Shown: positions 1 to 7,244 of the stretch, piece by piece | Layout: each line of letters opens with the position of its first letter | Position numbering within the stretch: the stretch's first letter is position 1 | Source: Ruminiclostridium sp. | Lineage (GTDB): Bacteria; Bacillota; Clostridia; Oscillospirales; Ruminococcaceae | Direction: 5' to 3' | Assembly: GCA_017635095.1 (NCBI GenBank) | Contig: JAGBMA010000052.1 | Location: 1 to 53,806, forward strand | Length of the DNA: 53,806 nt | Position numbers and translations under genes: made by a program | Notes under the pieces: generated by a model | Told to the model about the DNA's origin: nothing | The model's database searches: none | Seen by the model: only the letters and a program-made list of their open reading frames with translations

Positions 1-1
1 C

Positions 2-433
2 CCCACAAGCCCCGAACCTACCGGCGAGGAAGCGTTTCATCTTATGCAGAACGCACTCGATGACGCGGGGATAACTGCCGAACGGATAGACTACATCAAC
101 GGTCACGGCACAGGAACGGTACTCAACGACTCTATGGAAACAAACGCGCTTAAAAGGCTGTATGACGGCGCGGATAGAAAGCCGTTCGTAAGCTCCACAA
201 AGGCGCTTGTCGGACATTGTATGGGCGCGTCCGGCGCGGTAGAGCTTGCAAGCGTTATTCGTTCGATGCAGGACGGTAAGCCGATAGTAATGCCGCGACT
301 TACCGAGCCGCTTGACGGGTGTGAGCTGTACAATGCGCCGGAACACATTGACATAGAATACGCTATGTCCAACAGCTTCGGCTTCGCCGGAAACAGCGCG
401 AGCATTGTACTAAGAAAGTTGGTAAGCGAATGA
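2..433 (+). CDS. beta-ketoacyl-ACP synthase (FabF-like), 5' truncated by window edge
   Basis: C-terminal 143 residues of a condensing enzyme; the frame is open to the window start, so the nucleophile-Cys half lies outside. Visible catalytic elements are the first His in HGTGT, the second His in STKALVGHCMGASGA, and the NSFGFAGNSAS glycine-rich loop that closes KAS I/II active sites. These enzymes perform decarboxylative Claisen condensation of malonyl-ACP with an acyl thioester in the cytoplasm. The stop overlaps the next start (ATGA at 430-433), so it is translationally coupled to a ketosynthase-like partner and then a FabG. That trio resembles KS / chain-length-factor-like / ketoreductase sets of type II polyketide or aryl-polyene-type loci as well as plain fatty acid synthesis; the window does not decide which. 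Confidence 0.9.
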   Translation, partial: PTSPEPTGEEAFHLMQNALDDAGITAERIDYINGHGTGTVLNDSMETNALKRLYDGADRKPFVSSTKALVGHCMGASGAVELASVIRSMQDGKPIVMPRLTEPLDGCELYNAPEHIDIEYAMSNSFGFAGNSASIVLRKLVSE

Positions 434-1410
434 AAGCGTACATAGAAAGCATCGGAGTTATATCACGCTGCGCAAAGTCCGCCGATGAGCTGACAAAGGT
501 GCAAAACGGCGGCGGATATGAGAAAGCGGCACTTCCGATAGAGTTTGAGTCGCAGATACCGCCCGCGAAAATGCGCCGAAACAGCAGATACAACAAATTT
601 GCCTGCACCGCCGCGGATAACGCTGTTCGTGAAACGGCAATACCCGAAGCACTCGACAGGCGAAGGATAGGCACGATCATTTCCACGGGCTACGGGTCGA
701 GCGTAAACAATACTCAGTTTGCCGAAACTGTAACAAAGGGAGTTCCCGGTCTGTGCAGTCCGTATATTTACGCGGGTACAGTGCCTAACTCCTGCGTCGG
801 GCAGATATGTATTCTGAACGGCTTCAAGGGCGTGAGCACAGTGCTTACCGGCGGCGATCCGCTTGAATACTCTGCCCTGCTTCTCGCGGCAAACAAAGCG
901 GATATGATACTCTGCGGTTCTGTCGAGGAATACTGCGAGGCGCTGTACAGCGAGCTTGGAGGGCTCGATACGCTTAAGGGCGCACAGCTGTCCGAGGGTA
1001 CGGCTATGATGATGATGACCCGCGAAAGGACTGAGAAAACGCTTTGCGCAGTGACAGGCTTTTCCTGCGCGTCACTCGGCAAAAGTCCGCTTCTGCACAG
1101 AATTGACGAAGGCGCTTTTGATATTATTACCGATATTCTGAAAAAGCACGAAACTGCTCCCGATGCGGTATTTACCGCCGCCAACGGAACATATTTCGAT
1201 GATATAGAAAGTAAAGCAATAAAGACGATTTTCCCCGAAACGGAGCTTGTATCACCGAAAAAGTGGGCGGGAGAAACTCTCGGCTGCGGATATATGATGA
1301 ACACGGCATTTGCGGCTGCCGCGATAAGCTCAGGCAAGTACAAAAAGGTGCTTGTAACGGGCGTTGATATGGTCGGAAATTACTGCACATCGATGATCGA
1401 AGGGGTGTAA
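430..1410 (+). CDS. ketosynthase-fold protein lacking all catalytic residues (chain-length-factor-like)
   Basis: 326 residues, shorter than a normal KAS (about 410). The fold is recognisable (KADMILCGSVEEY matches the KS strand after the nucleophile helix), but where the nucleophile Cys should be the sequence reads LTGGDPLEYSA. The HGTGT His position reads ANGTYFDD and the GH(x)GA His position reads GETLGCGY. Cys and both His are therefore absent. Type II PKS chain-length factors and related decarboxylation-only partners show the same kind of loss, so a heterodimer partner role for the upstream KS is inferred. It starts inside the stop of that gene and ends 3 nt before the FabG start. Alternative: a decayed ketosynthase, but the intact full-length frame argues against it. 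Confidence 0.75.
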   Translation: MKAYIESIGVISRCAKSADELTKVQNGGGYEKAALPIEFESQIPPAKMRRNSRYNKFACTAADNAVRETAIPEALDRRRIGTIISTGYGSSVNNTQFAETVTKGVPGLCSPYIYAGTVPNSCVGQICILNGFKGVSTVLTGGDPLEYSALLLAANKADMILCGSVEEYCEALYSELGGLDTLKGAQLSEGTAMMMMTRERTEKTLCAVTGFSCASLGKSPLLHRIDEGAFDIITDILKKHETAPDAVFTAANGTYFDDIESKAIKTIFPETELVSPKKWAGETLGCGYMMNTAFAAAAISSGKYKKVLVTGVDMVGNYCTSMIEGV

Positions 1411-1413
1411 GCT

Positions 1414-2130
1414 ATGGGGCTTCTCGAAGGTAAAAAGGTGCTTGTCACAGGCATTTCCGGCGGTATCGGATATGCCTGCGGAAAGCTGTTCATTGACGAG
1501 GGCGCGAATGTCCTCGGTTCTTACCGGACAATGAAGCCGGAGCTTGAAACGCTCGGCGCGAAGCTGTTCCAACTCGACATAAACGATCGTGATAATATTG
1601 CAAAGACAGTCAAAGCTGAGATACGGGCGTTCGGCGGTATAGACGCGCTTGTGAACTGCATAGGCATCACGGCTCCCGAACCGCTGTTTGCCGCAGATCC
1701 CGCAAAATGGGAAAACGTTGTCGAGACCAATCTGTTCTCGGCTATGAGGATAATGCAGAGCGCGATAGTTCCGCTTGCAAGGAAAGGCGGCGCGATAATA
1801 AACATAAGCTCTGTATTTGGCATAAAAGGCGGTATCGGGCAGTCGAGCTACTGCGCTTCAAAGGGTGCTCTTGACGCTATGACGAGAGCGGCTGCATTGG
1901 AGCTTGCGGGAAAGAACATCCGCGTGAACGCAGTTGCTCCCGGATTTATCGAGACCGAGATGACCGCCGGATTTGATGAAAAATTCCGTGCGGAAAGCAT
2001 AGCAAGGATACCGATGAAGCGCTTCGGTAAGCCCGAGGAGATCGCGGATCTCTGCGCTTTCCTTATAAGCGACAGGGCGAAATATATCACCGGACAGTCG
2101 TTCGTTATTGACGGGGGCTTAAGCATATAG
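1414..2130 (+). CDS. fabG: 3-oxoacyl-ACP reductase (FabG-type SDR)
   Basis: 238-residue classical short-chain dehydrogenase. The N-terminal Rossmann motif TGISGGIG (residues about 13-20) binds NADP(H); NCIG stands at the NNAG site; NISSVFG supplies the catalytic Ser; YCASK supplies Tyr and Lys; the C-terminus ITGQSFVIDGGLS is the usual FabG ending. It would reduce beta-ketoacyl-ACP made by the two upstream condensing-enzyme-like proteins. Last gene of that operon; the RiPP-like cluster starts 85 nt further on after a distinct leader repeat. Confidence 0.92.
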   Translation: MGLLEGKKVLVTGISGGIGYACGKLFIDEGANVLGSYRTMKPELETLGAKLFQLDINDRDNIAKTVKAEIRAFGGIDALVNCIGITAPEPLFAADPAKWENVVETNLFSAMRIMQSAIVPLARKGGAIINISSVFGIKGGIGQSSYCASKGALDAMTRAAALELAGKNIRVNAVAPGFIETEMTAGFDEKFRAESIARIPMKRFGKPEEIADLCAFLISDRAKYITGQSFVIDGGLSI

Positions 2131-2152
2131 CACATAGCTCCGGAGCTATAAC

Positions 2153-2190
2153 AAACCGTACAGTACGGTAAAATGACCGATCTTAATAAA
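2153..2190 (+). promoter_or_regulatory. 38-nt conserved leader repeat, copy A
   Basis: First of three copies of a 38-nt block lying 23-26 nt upstream of precursor start codons. It contains a perfect inverted repeat ACCGTACAGTACGGT (7-bp arms, 1-nt centre) followed by GACCGATCTTAATAAA. The middle half-site (ACGGT) is complementary both to the ACCGT before it and, in copies B and C, to the GACCG after it. It could be an operator/promoter or an RNA leader with alternative hairpins. A TTAATAAA stretch could serve as a -10, but no consensus -35 is seen. Confidence 0.65.
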
Positions 2191-2215
2191 ATACTTTTTA
2201 CAGGAGGAAAAAACA

Positions 2216-2416
2216 ATGAGTAAAGAGATCAAAAAGGAAACACAGGACGTTAAGCTGTCTCTTGACGAGCTGTATAATGTCGCGGGCGGTAGAGAGCTAA
2301 GTGAAGAGGAAAAGAAGAGACAGGAAATGATGGAGAACGAGATGAAAAGCTATTTAAGTGGTGAAACGCGGCAAACCGCACTGAACAGCGGCTTGATTGA
2401 GCCAAGTAAGCTTTAA
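2216..2416 (+). CDS. short double-glycine leader peptide, RiPP precursor-like
   Basis: 66 residues. The first half carries the same leader end as the Nif11-type neighbours (KLSLDELYNVAGG, against KLSLDELENAAGG), so cleavage after GG near residue 24-25 is expected. It lacks the longer Nif11 N-terminal helix seen in the next three genes. The presumed core of about 40 residues is charged, Glu/Lys-rich, without Cys. Strong AGGAGG site at 2202-2207. Only 15 nt separate it from the next precursor, so the two share leader repeat A. A bacteriocin-like or radical-SAM-modified peptide is possible; alternatively a leader relic with a replaced core. Confidence 0.7.
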   Translation: MSKEIKKETQDVKLSLDELYNVAGGRELSEEEKKRQEMMENEMKSYLSGETRQTALNSGLIEPSKL

Positions 2417-2431
2417 CAGGAGGAAAAAACC

Positions 2432-2725
2432 ATGAAGGTAAATCTGAAAAGGTTCCTTGAAGAAGCAAGCAAAAACGAGGAATTGAAAGCAAAGCTCGCC
2501 GCGCTGACCGACAAGGACACCGTCGTGCCAAAGGCTATAGAGCTTGCAAAGGAGTACGGTATTACTCTGACAGCGGAGGACTTCAAACGTGATAAAGACG
2601 ATAAGTTGTCTCTCGACGAGCTGGAAAATGCCGCGGGTGGAGAGCTTATTGTTGTAGGCGATTATGTAGTTGATACAGAAACCGGAGAAATAAGGCACAG
2701 GAATCGTATGAAAAAGATGATATAA
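2432..2725 (+). CDS. Nif11-type leader precursor peptide 1 (possibly frameshifted)
   Basis: 97 residues. Residues 1-45 match the Nif11-like leader helix shared with the two later precursors (LKRFLEEASKNEELKAKL), followed by ITLTAEDF and the double-glycine end KLSLDELENAAGG near residue 70. The core starts ELIVVGDYVVDTETGE and ends in a basic stretch with no Cys. The 3' end looks disturbed: a neighbouring frame stays open 74 nt past the stop and encodes a plausible helix (see the entry at 2674-2799). AGGAGG is at 2419-2424. Nif11-type leaders guide maturases; which enzyme reads this one is unknown. Confidence 0.85.
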   Translation: MKVNLKRFLEEASKNEELKAKLAALTDKDTVVPKAIELAKEYGITLTAEDFKRDKDDKLSLDELENAAGGELIVVGDYVVDTETGEIRHRNRMKKMI

Positions 2726-2799
2726 GAAAGGCAAAGGATAAAGGTGTTAGTGAAGAGACAATATCCAGATACGAGTATGCGAGAAGATATAATAAATAA
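2674..2799 (+). pseudogene. possible frameshifted tail of the preceding precursor
   Basis: This frame is open from just after a TGA at 2671 to a TAA at 2797-2799 and reads ...AQESYEKDDIRKAKDKG, then VSEETISRYEYARRYNK. This looks like a natural amphipathic helical tail, whereas the annotated reading ends in RHRNRMKKMI. A single indel around 2680-2695 would join the leader to this tail. It may instead be coincidence in a short stretch. Confidence 0.35.
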
Positions 2800-2826
2800 A
2801 CGCTTTCCCTCTTGGCACACCTCATC

Positions 2827-2864
2827 AAACCGTACAGAACGGTCAAATGACCGATCTTAATAAA
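2827..2864 (+). promoter_or_regulatory. 38-nt conserved leader repeat, copy B
   Basis: Differs from copy A at two positions. Contains ACCGTACAGAACGGT (imperfect) overlapping a perfect inverted repeat CGGTCAAATGACCG (6-bp arms), so the two possible hairpins share the middle segment. Lies 21 nt before the next precursor start, with AGGAGG between. Confidence 0.65.
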
Positions 2865-2884
2865 TTTCTTAGGAGGAAAAAACC

Positions 2885-3220
2885 ATGAAAGAGAATCTGA
2901 AAAAGTTTCTTGAAGAAGCAAGCAAGAACGAGGAGCTTAAAGCAAAGCTCGCGGCGATCACCGACAAGGACACCGCCGCAGCAAAGGCTATCGAGCTTGC
3001 GAATGAGTACGGAATTACCCTGACAGCAGAGGACTTTGAGCCTGATGAGGGAGATAAGCTGTCACTCGATGAGCTGGAAAATGCTGCGGGCGGAGCGTTT
3101 GATGTTAAGAAAATAGGTGATCTGTTGGGTGCTTTTGGTGAGTTCCTTAACACTATGGGAGGCGACATAAAAAAACTTACATCAATAGCTGATTCTCTTA
3201 AATCTGATACGGATAAGTAA
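2885..3220 (+). CDS. Nif11-type leader precursor peptide 2
   Basis: 111 residues. The leader (residues 1 to about 69) is nearly identical to the other two Nif11-type copies and ends KLSLDELENAAGG. The core of about 41 residues begins AFDVKKIGDLLGAFGEF and is rich in Gly, Leu and Lys, without Cys, like an amphipathic bacteriocin-type helix. Conserved leader with a different core is the pattern of a duplicated precursor family. It has its own leader repeat (copy B) and AGGAGG site. Confidence 0.88.
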   Translation: MKENLKKFLEEASKNEELKAKLAAITDKDTAAAKAIELANEYGITLTAEDFEPDEGDKLSLDELENAAGGAFDVKKIGDLLGAFGEFLNTMGGDIKKLTSIADSLKSDTDK

Positions 3221-3289
3221 TGCTGAAACCGGAACGGAGCCGAGTGAAATTATCATCTGATGTGTGCGTTGTCCTCGGCGGCGCGCCAA

Positions 3290-3327
3290 AAACCGTAAAG
3301 AACGGTCACACGACCGATCTTAATAAA
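3290..3327 (+). promoter_or_regulatory. 38-nt conserved leader repeat, copy C
   Basis: Third copy, three differences from copy B. ACCGT and ACGGT arms are kept, and CGGTCACACGACCG keeps 5-bp arms for the alternative pairing even though the loop changed. GATCTTAATAAA is invariant in all three copies. Precedes the Cys-rich precursor. Confidence 0.65.
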
Positions 3328-3350
3328 AATTTTACAGGAGGAAAAAAACC

Positions 3351-3677
3351 ATGAAGGAAAATCTGAAAAAGTTTTTAGAGGAAGCAAGCAAAAACGAGGA
3401 GCTGAAAGCAAAGCTCGCGGCGATAACCGACAAGGACACCGCCGTGGCAAAGGCTATAGAGCTTGCAAAGGAGTACGGCTATACCCTGACTGCCGAGGAT
3501 TTCGAGCAGGATAAGGACGATAAGCTGTCTCTCGACGAGGTGTACGCGGTGTCCGGAGGTGGGGACGGAACAGTTGATTTTTGCTTTTTTGTCAGTTGGA
3601 CGGATGCCGGCTGTGGATGTTTCATTATTGGCGCTGCAGAGGATTGCGGTTGCTTTCTTGGCGGCGGTGCCGCGTAA
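3351..3677 (+). CDS. Nif11-type leader precursor peptide 3 with Cys/Gly-rich core
   Basis: 108 residues. The leader is almost the same as the two copies before it and ends KLSLDEVYAVSGG near residue 68-69. The core, about 38 residues, contains five Cys: FCFF, then two CGC-type clusters (AGCGCF and EDCGCF), and a Gly-rich end GGGAA. It is the only Cys-rich core of the set and sits directly upstream of the radical SAM/SPASM gene, so it is the best candidate substrate; thioether (sactipeptide or ranthipeptide-like) chemistry is inferred only from Cys content and the enzyme type. Confidence 0.88.
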   Translation: MKENLKKFLEEASKNEELKAKLAAITDKDTAVAKAIELAKEYGYTLTAEDFEQDKDDKLSLDEVYAVSGGGDGTVDFCFFVSWTDAGCGCFIIGAAEDCGCFLGGGAA

Positions 3678-3812
3678 CGCGCCCCCCATAGACAAACAAC
3701 CGAGAGATCATCATTGGCGCTGCCTCAAGATTTTGGCTGCATTGCCTTCGGTTGTTCCTTCCGATGCATTGTACGCATTGTGAAGTTCACCGGGCAGCGA
3801 TCCGCCCGATGA
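3678..3812 (+). other. in-frame open stretch after the stop, possible core-duplication remnant
   Basis: Directly after the TAA of precursor 3 the same frame stays open for 44 codons to a TGA at 3810-3812 and includes FGCIAFGCSFRC. The DNA at 3709-3723 repeats the core-coding DNA at 3623-3637 with one mismatch in 15 (CATTATTGGCGCTGC against CATCATTGGCGCTGC). This fits a partial, decayed duplication of the core region. No start codon with a ribosome-binding site is apparent. Confidence 0.35.
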
Positions 3813-3839
3813 TTCTGAGACCGTGTGGAGGAATTTACG

Positions 3840-5273
3840 ATGTACTACCGTTTGAACGACAAATACAGCCTGCGGGGCTGGGAGAAGCTGCCCTACGCCA
3901 TTGTGGATCGTGCAGCGGCTCGGGTCAGCTTTGTGGATAAGGAAAGTTTTGACGCACTCCAACTTTGCGACGGGCAGGTGGATCTTGATCTGCCGCTTGT
4001 TCCGCAGAGCGTCCGAGACAGTGTTAAAATGTTGGAGGAACATGGTTTCGTCGCACCCTGCGCCTCCGGTAAGAAACTTGAGGAGGGACAGAAATACCGC
4101 TTTTATCCCAACCGCTTCATGAAGAGCGCCCACTGGTCCATTACGGGCTGCTGCAACTGCAAGTGCCGCCACTGCTACATCAACGGCGCGGAGAACAGAT
4201 ATGGCGAGATCAGCCATGACGATGCCATGAAGATCGCGCAGGGGCTGGTGGACTGCGGTGTGCTGAGCTGCTCCATCACCGGCGGCGAGGCGATCGTGCG
4301 CCGCGACTTTTGGGAGATCATCGACACGCTGCACGCGGGGGGCGTCGTCATCAGCCAGATCTACTCCAACGGGCTTCTGGTCAACGAGCGGCTGCTGGAC
4401 GCCTTCGAGCAGCGCGGGATGCACCCCGAGTTCAATATGAGCTTCGACGGCGTGGGTCATCACGACTGGCTGCGTGGAATGGACGGTGCTGAAAAGGCGG
4501 TGCGCCGTGCCTTCGAGTTGTGCCGCGACCGTGGCTTCCCCACCGGTGCAGAGATGTGTCTGTGGAAGGACAACCGCCAATCCCTGCGCGAGAGTATCAA
4601 CTACCTCGCCTCCGTGAACTGCCGGAGCGTCAAGCTGAACCCTGTCGGCGACACCGGTGCGTGGCATGAGGGCGGGTACGCCGAGACTCACGGTCTGAGT
4701 ATTGATGAGACGTTTGAGACCTACTTCAACTATCTGGACGACTTTTACCGCGATCTTCCGAAGATGATCGTGCATCTGGGCGGCTTCTTTATGTGCGACG
4801 GGCGGGAGCCGGATCTCTATCGCCTGCCCGCGGTACATACGGTCAAGGATCCGGAGCGTGTCTGTCTCTGCGCCCATGCTCGCAACAATATGTATATATC
4901 TGCGGAAGGCCGGGCTTTGACATGTATGCCGCTGTCCAATATGGATGATTTTCAGCAGTCATACCCCAAAATTCAGGAAATCGGGGTTCGAGCATGCCTG
5001 AACGATTCAGTATTTATGGAGCTGGTCAACACCCGCTCTGCGATGGTGCTCGAACACAACGAGAAGTGCCGGGAATGTCCTTATCGGAATGTATGTCTCG
5101 GCGGCTGCCGCGCGGCGGGGATGCTGATGCATCCCGGCGACATTCTCGCTCCCGATGAAAGCGTCTGCAAGCTCTTCCGGGACGGCTGGCTGAAACGGAT
5201 AGAGGAGAAGGTCAAGGAGCTTCGCCCTTCGGCGGAGTGTGCAGAGTATAAGCGCCTGCGGGAGCAGTCATAG
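3840..5273 (+). CDS. radical SAM/SPASM peptide maturase with N-terminal RRE-like region
   Basis: 477 residues from the ATG at 3840, chosen over the in-frame GTG at 3825 because GGAGG (3827-3831) lies 8 nt before the ATG. Residues about 1-75 resemble a PqqD-type RiPP recognition element (ending SVKMLEEHGFV). The radical SAM cluster motif CNCKCRHCY (CX3CX2C) is near residue 105, followed by SITGGEA. The C-terminal SPASM region has KCRECPYRNVCLGGC plus upstream Cys for auxiliary Fe-S clusters. The enzyme should install a radical-based crosslink or rearrangement in a Nif11-led precursor. The gene is visibly GC-richer than its neighbours (GCC/CTG/CGC-rich codons), suggesting transfer. No transporter or leader protease is seen nearby. 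Confidence 0.9.
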   Translation: MYYRLNDKYSLRGWEKLPYAIVDRAAARVSFVDKESFDALQLCDGQVDLDLPLVPQSVRDSVKMLEEHGFVAPCASGKKLEEGQKYRFYPNRFMKSAHWSITGCCNCKCRHCYINGAENRYGEISHDDAMKIAQGLVDCGVLSCSITGGEAIVRRDFWEIIDTLHAGGVVISQIYSNGLLVNERLLDAFEQRGMHPEFNMSFDGVGHHDWLRGMDGAEKAVRRAFELCRDRGFPTGAEMCLWKDNRQSLRESINYLASVNCRSVKLNPVGDTGAWHEGGYAETHGLSIDETFETYFNYLDDFYRDLPKMIVHLGGFFMCDGREPDLYRLPAVHTVKDPERVCLCAHARNNMYISAEGRALTCMPLSNMDDFQQSYPKIQEIGVRACLNDSVFMELVNTRSAMVLEHNEKCRECPYRNVCLGGCRAAGMLMHPGDILAPDESVCKLFRDGWLKRIEEKVKELRPSAECAEYKRLREQS

Positions 5274-5294
5274 ATTTTGGAGCGTATGCGTTAA

Positions 5295-7091
5295 ATGAAA
5301 AACAATAAAAGACGCGGAATATTCCGGCAGGTCATAACACCTCTGACGATATTTCAGATAATGCTGATATTTTTTATGCTCATCTCAATGTATTTTCTCA
5401 CGCTGTATAGTATCTGGAATGAAAAGAAAGAGGCTTCTCAGCAGATTTCCGATTATACGGCAGAGATGCTCGGCGATTATCTGTGTATAGGGCGTATAAC
5501 AGATTATTTGCACGAAAATTATGAGAAGATCGCATTTGTTTACGATGACGGAGCTGCCGATATAAAAGAAAGAGAACTCAGCCAATATATCCCCGGATAT
5601 ATCTCCGCGAAGGAAGTGACTCCGGAGCAGTTTGACACAATGTCGGACGAGGTGCGTCAATTGTATGCTCAGGTTTGCTATATAAGAATATCGCTCGAAA
5701 TGGATAAAATAAAACAAAACCGCAAGCCGCTTTATCTTGCCGCAGTTCTTTACTGCGATGAAATGCTTTTTTATATAGCGGAGGGGGTCCTTGAAAATGA
5801 AGGTCGCGTCAGTCAGGGCGGTAAATTGTGGGAACTCGGAATGAGCGAGCCGTATTCACTTTATATAGGCGAATCCGCAAAGCTTGACAATCTGGTCGGT
5901 GTAGGCCGCGAAGATGCGTTTGTACTGCCGGTCTTTGCGGATACCGATGAGGAAGCCGTTTATACATTTACTCCTGTTTACGATGAGGACGGCAGGCTTG
6001 TAATGATCGTAACTGCGGCAAATAAGTGGACTGAGTTTCTGATCGAGGGGATCGAATTCACACTTATACTGTTTGTGACAGTAACATTCCTTGTAATTAT
6101 TCAGCTTTGGAAAACTGCACGTCTGCTCTTAGATATGATAGTTCGCCCGATCCGGAGGGAACAGGATATACTTAATGAATTTATTGAAGAAAAACAGTCG
6201 GAAAAGGTAGTGTCCGAGCTTGCGGAGATCAGAACGGACAACGAGATACAGACCTTCGCGGAAAATTTCTCATATATGGCTTCGGAGCTTGACAAATATA
6301 CAAAAGAGCTTATATCCGCAACAGCGGAAAAGGAACGAATGGCAACGGAGCTCGACCTTGCCACAAAAATACAGAGCGGTATGCTGCCGAATATATTTCC
6401 TGCATTCCCCGACCGTCCGGAGTTTGATATTTACGCTTCAATGGATCCCGCGAAGGAGGTTGGCGGCGACTTCTACGACTTTTTCATGACAGATGACGAT
6501 CATCTTGCAATGGTGATAGCCGATGTTTCCGGCAAGGGCGTTCCCGCCGCGCTGTTTATGATGTCCGCCAAGATACTGATAAACGACCATACTTTGATGG
6601 GAGGTACTCCGGCTGAGATACTTGAAAAGGTCAATAAGCAGGTATGTGCCAATAATAAGGCTCGTATGTTCGTCACGGTATGGCTCGGAATATTGGAAAT
6701 CAGTACCGGTAAGCTGATGACCTCCAGCGCGGGTCATGAATATCCGATTCTCTGTCTGAACGGTAAATATGAAATACTGAAGGATAAGCACGGTCCTCCG
6801 GTCGGGACATTCAAAAAAGCAAAATATACAAATCATGAGCTGACATTGAAAAAGGGCGACAGCATATTTGTATATACCGACGGAGTTGCAGAGGCTACCG
6901 ATGCGGACAATCAGCTTTTCGGAACGGAGCGCTTGCTCGATACATTGAACGCGGTATCGGAAGGCACGACACAGCAGGATATTCTGAAAGCGGTTCGTGC
7001 CGCTGTTGATGATTTCGTAAAGGAAACGCCGCAGTTCGACGATCTTACTATGCTGGGACTTAAATACTTCGGAACGGAGGAAAACAAATGA
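5295..7091 (+). CDS. membrane-bound SpoIIE-type PP2C phosphatase with extracellular sensor
   Basis: 598 residues: TM1 (about 12-35), an extracellular segment of about 210 residues resembling a Cache-type sensor, TM2 (about 250-275), a HAMP-like linker (VRPIRREQDILNEF), a coiled coil, then a PP2C/SpoIIE domain. All metal-site motifs are present: GGDFYDF, ADVSGKGVPAALFM, YTDGVAEA and FDDLTML. Such phosphatases dephosphorylate STAS antagonists in partner switching (RsbU/SpoIIE logic). The PP2C half is very similar to the second copy at 41054-42520. The stop overlaps a tiny remnant frame at the place where the second copy is followed by its HATPase kinase. Confidence 0.9.
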   Translation: MKNNKRRGIFRQVITPLTIFQIMLIFFMLISMYFLTLYSIWNEKKEASQQISDYTAEMLGDYLCIGRITDYLHENYEKIAFVYDDGAADIKERELSQYIPGYISAKEVTPEQFDTMSDEVRQLYAQVCYIRISLEMDKIKQNRKPLYLAAVLYCDEMLFYIAEGVLENEGRVSQGGKLWELGMSEPYSLYIGESAKLDNLVGVGREDAFVLPVFADTDEEAVYTFTPVYDEDGRLVMIVTAANKWTEFLIEGIEFTLILFVTVTFLVIIQLWKTARLLLDMIVRPIRREQDILNEFIEEKQSEKVVSELAEIRTDNEIQTFAENFSYMASELDKYTKELISATAEKERMATELDLATKIQSGMLPNIFPAFPDRPEFDIYASMDPAKEVGGDFYDFFMTDDDHLAMVIADVSGKGVPAALFMMSAKILINDHTLMGGTPAEILEKVNKQVCANNKARMFVTVWLGILEISTGKLMTSSAGHEYPILCLNGKYEILKDKHGPPVGTFKKAKYTNHELTLKKGDSIFVYTDGVAEATDADNQLFGTERLLDTLNAVSEGTTQQDILKAVRAAVDDFVKETPQFDDLTMLGLKYFGTEENK

Positions 7092-7126
7092 AGTTGATTA
7101 TAAAAAAGAATATCGGACATTTTTAA
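7088..7126 (+). pseudogene. possible remnant of an RsbW-type HATPase gene
   Basis: An ATGA overlap with the phosphatase stop starts a 12-codon frame MKLIIKKNIGHF. In the second phosphatase locus the same overlap starts the complete HATPase MKELIIDALTENL. The shared start geometry and first residues suggest that a coupled kinase gene was lost here. The segment is too short for certainty. Confidence 0.3.
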
Positions 7127-7244
7127 AGAAAGGTACAGACAAGGTGTTGAACCGCTTGTATTAAATATTAGAATGTAACAGCCTGTATATCCAATTTATT
7201 ATCCGAAATCAAGACCCGCTTAATTCGGAAAGAAAGGAAACAAT

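Noticed and set aside
3825-3839. GTG at 3825 as the start of the maturase
   Set aside because: It overlaps the GGAGG that is ideally placed for the ATG at 3840.
3711-4877. A long open frame on the minus strand opposite the maturase gene
   Set aside because: It is the GC-rich antisense of a clear radical SAM protein; its translation has no recognisable motif and no ribosome site.
7100-7160. A second frame past the phosphatase reading KEYRTFLKKGTDKVLNRLY
   Set aside because: It looks protein-like but is too short and without a start; it may be a remnant or chance.
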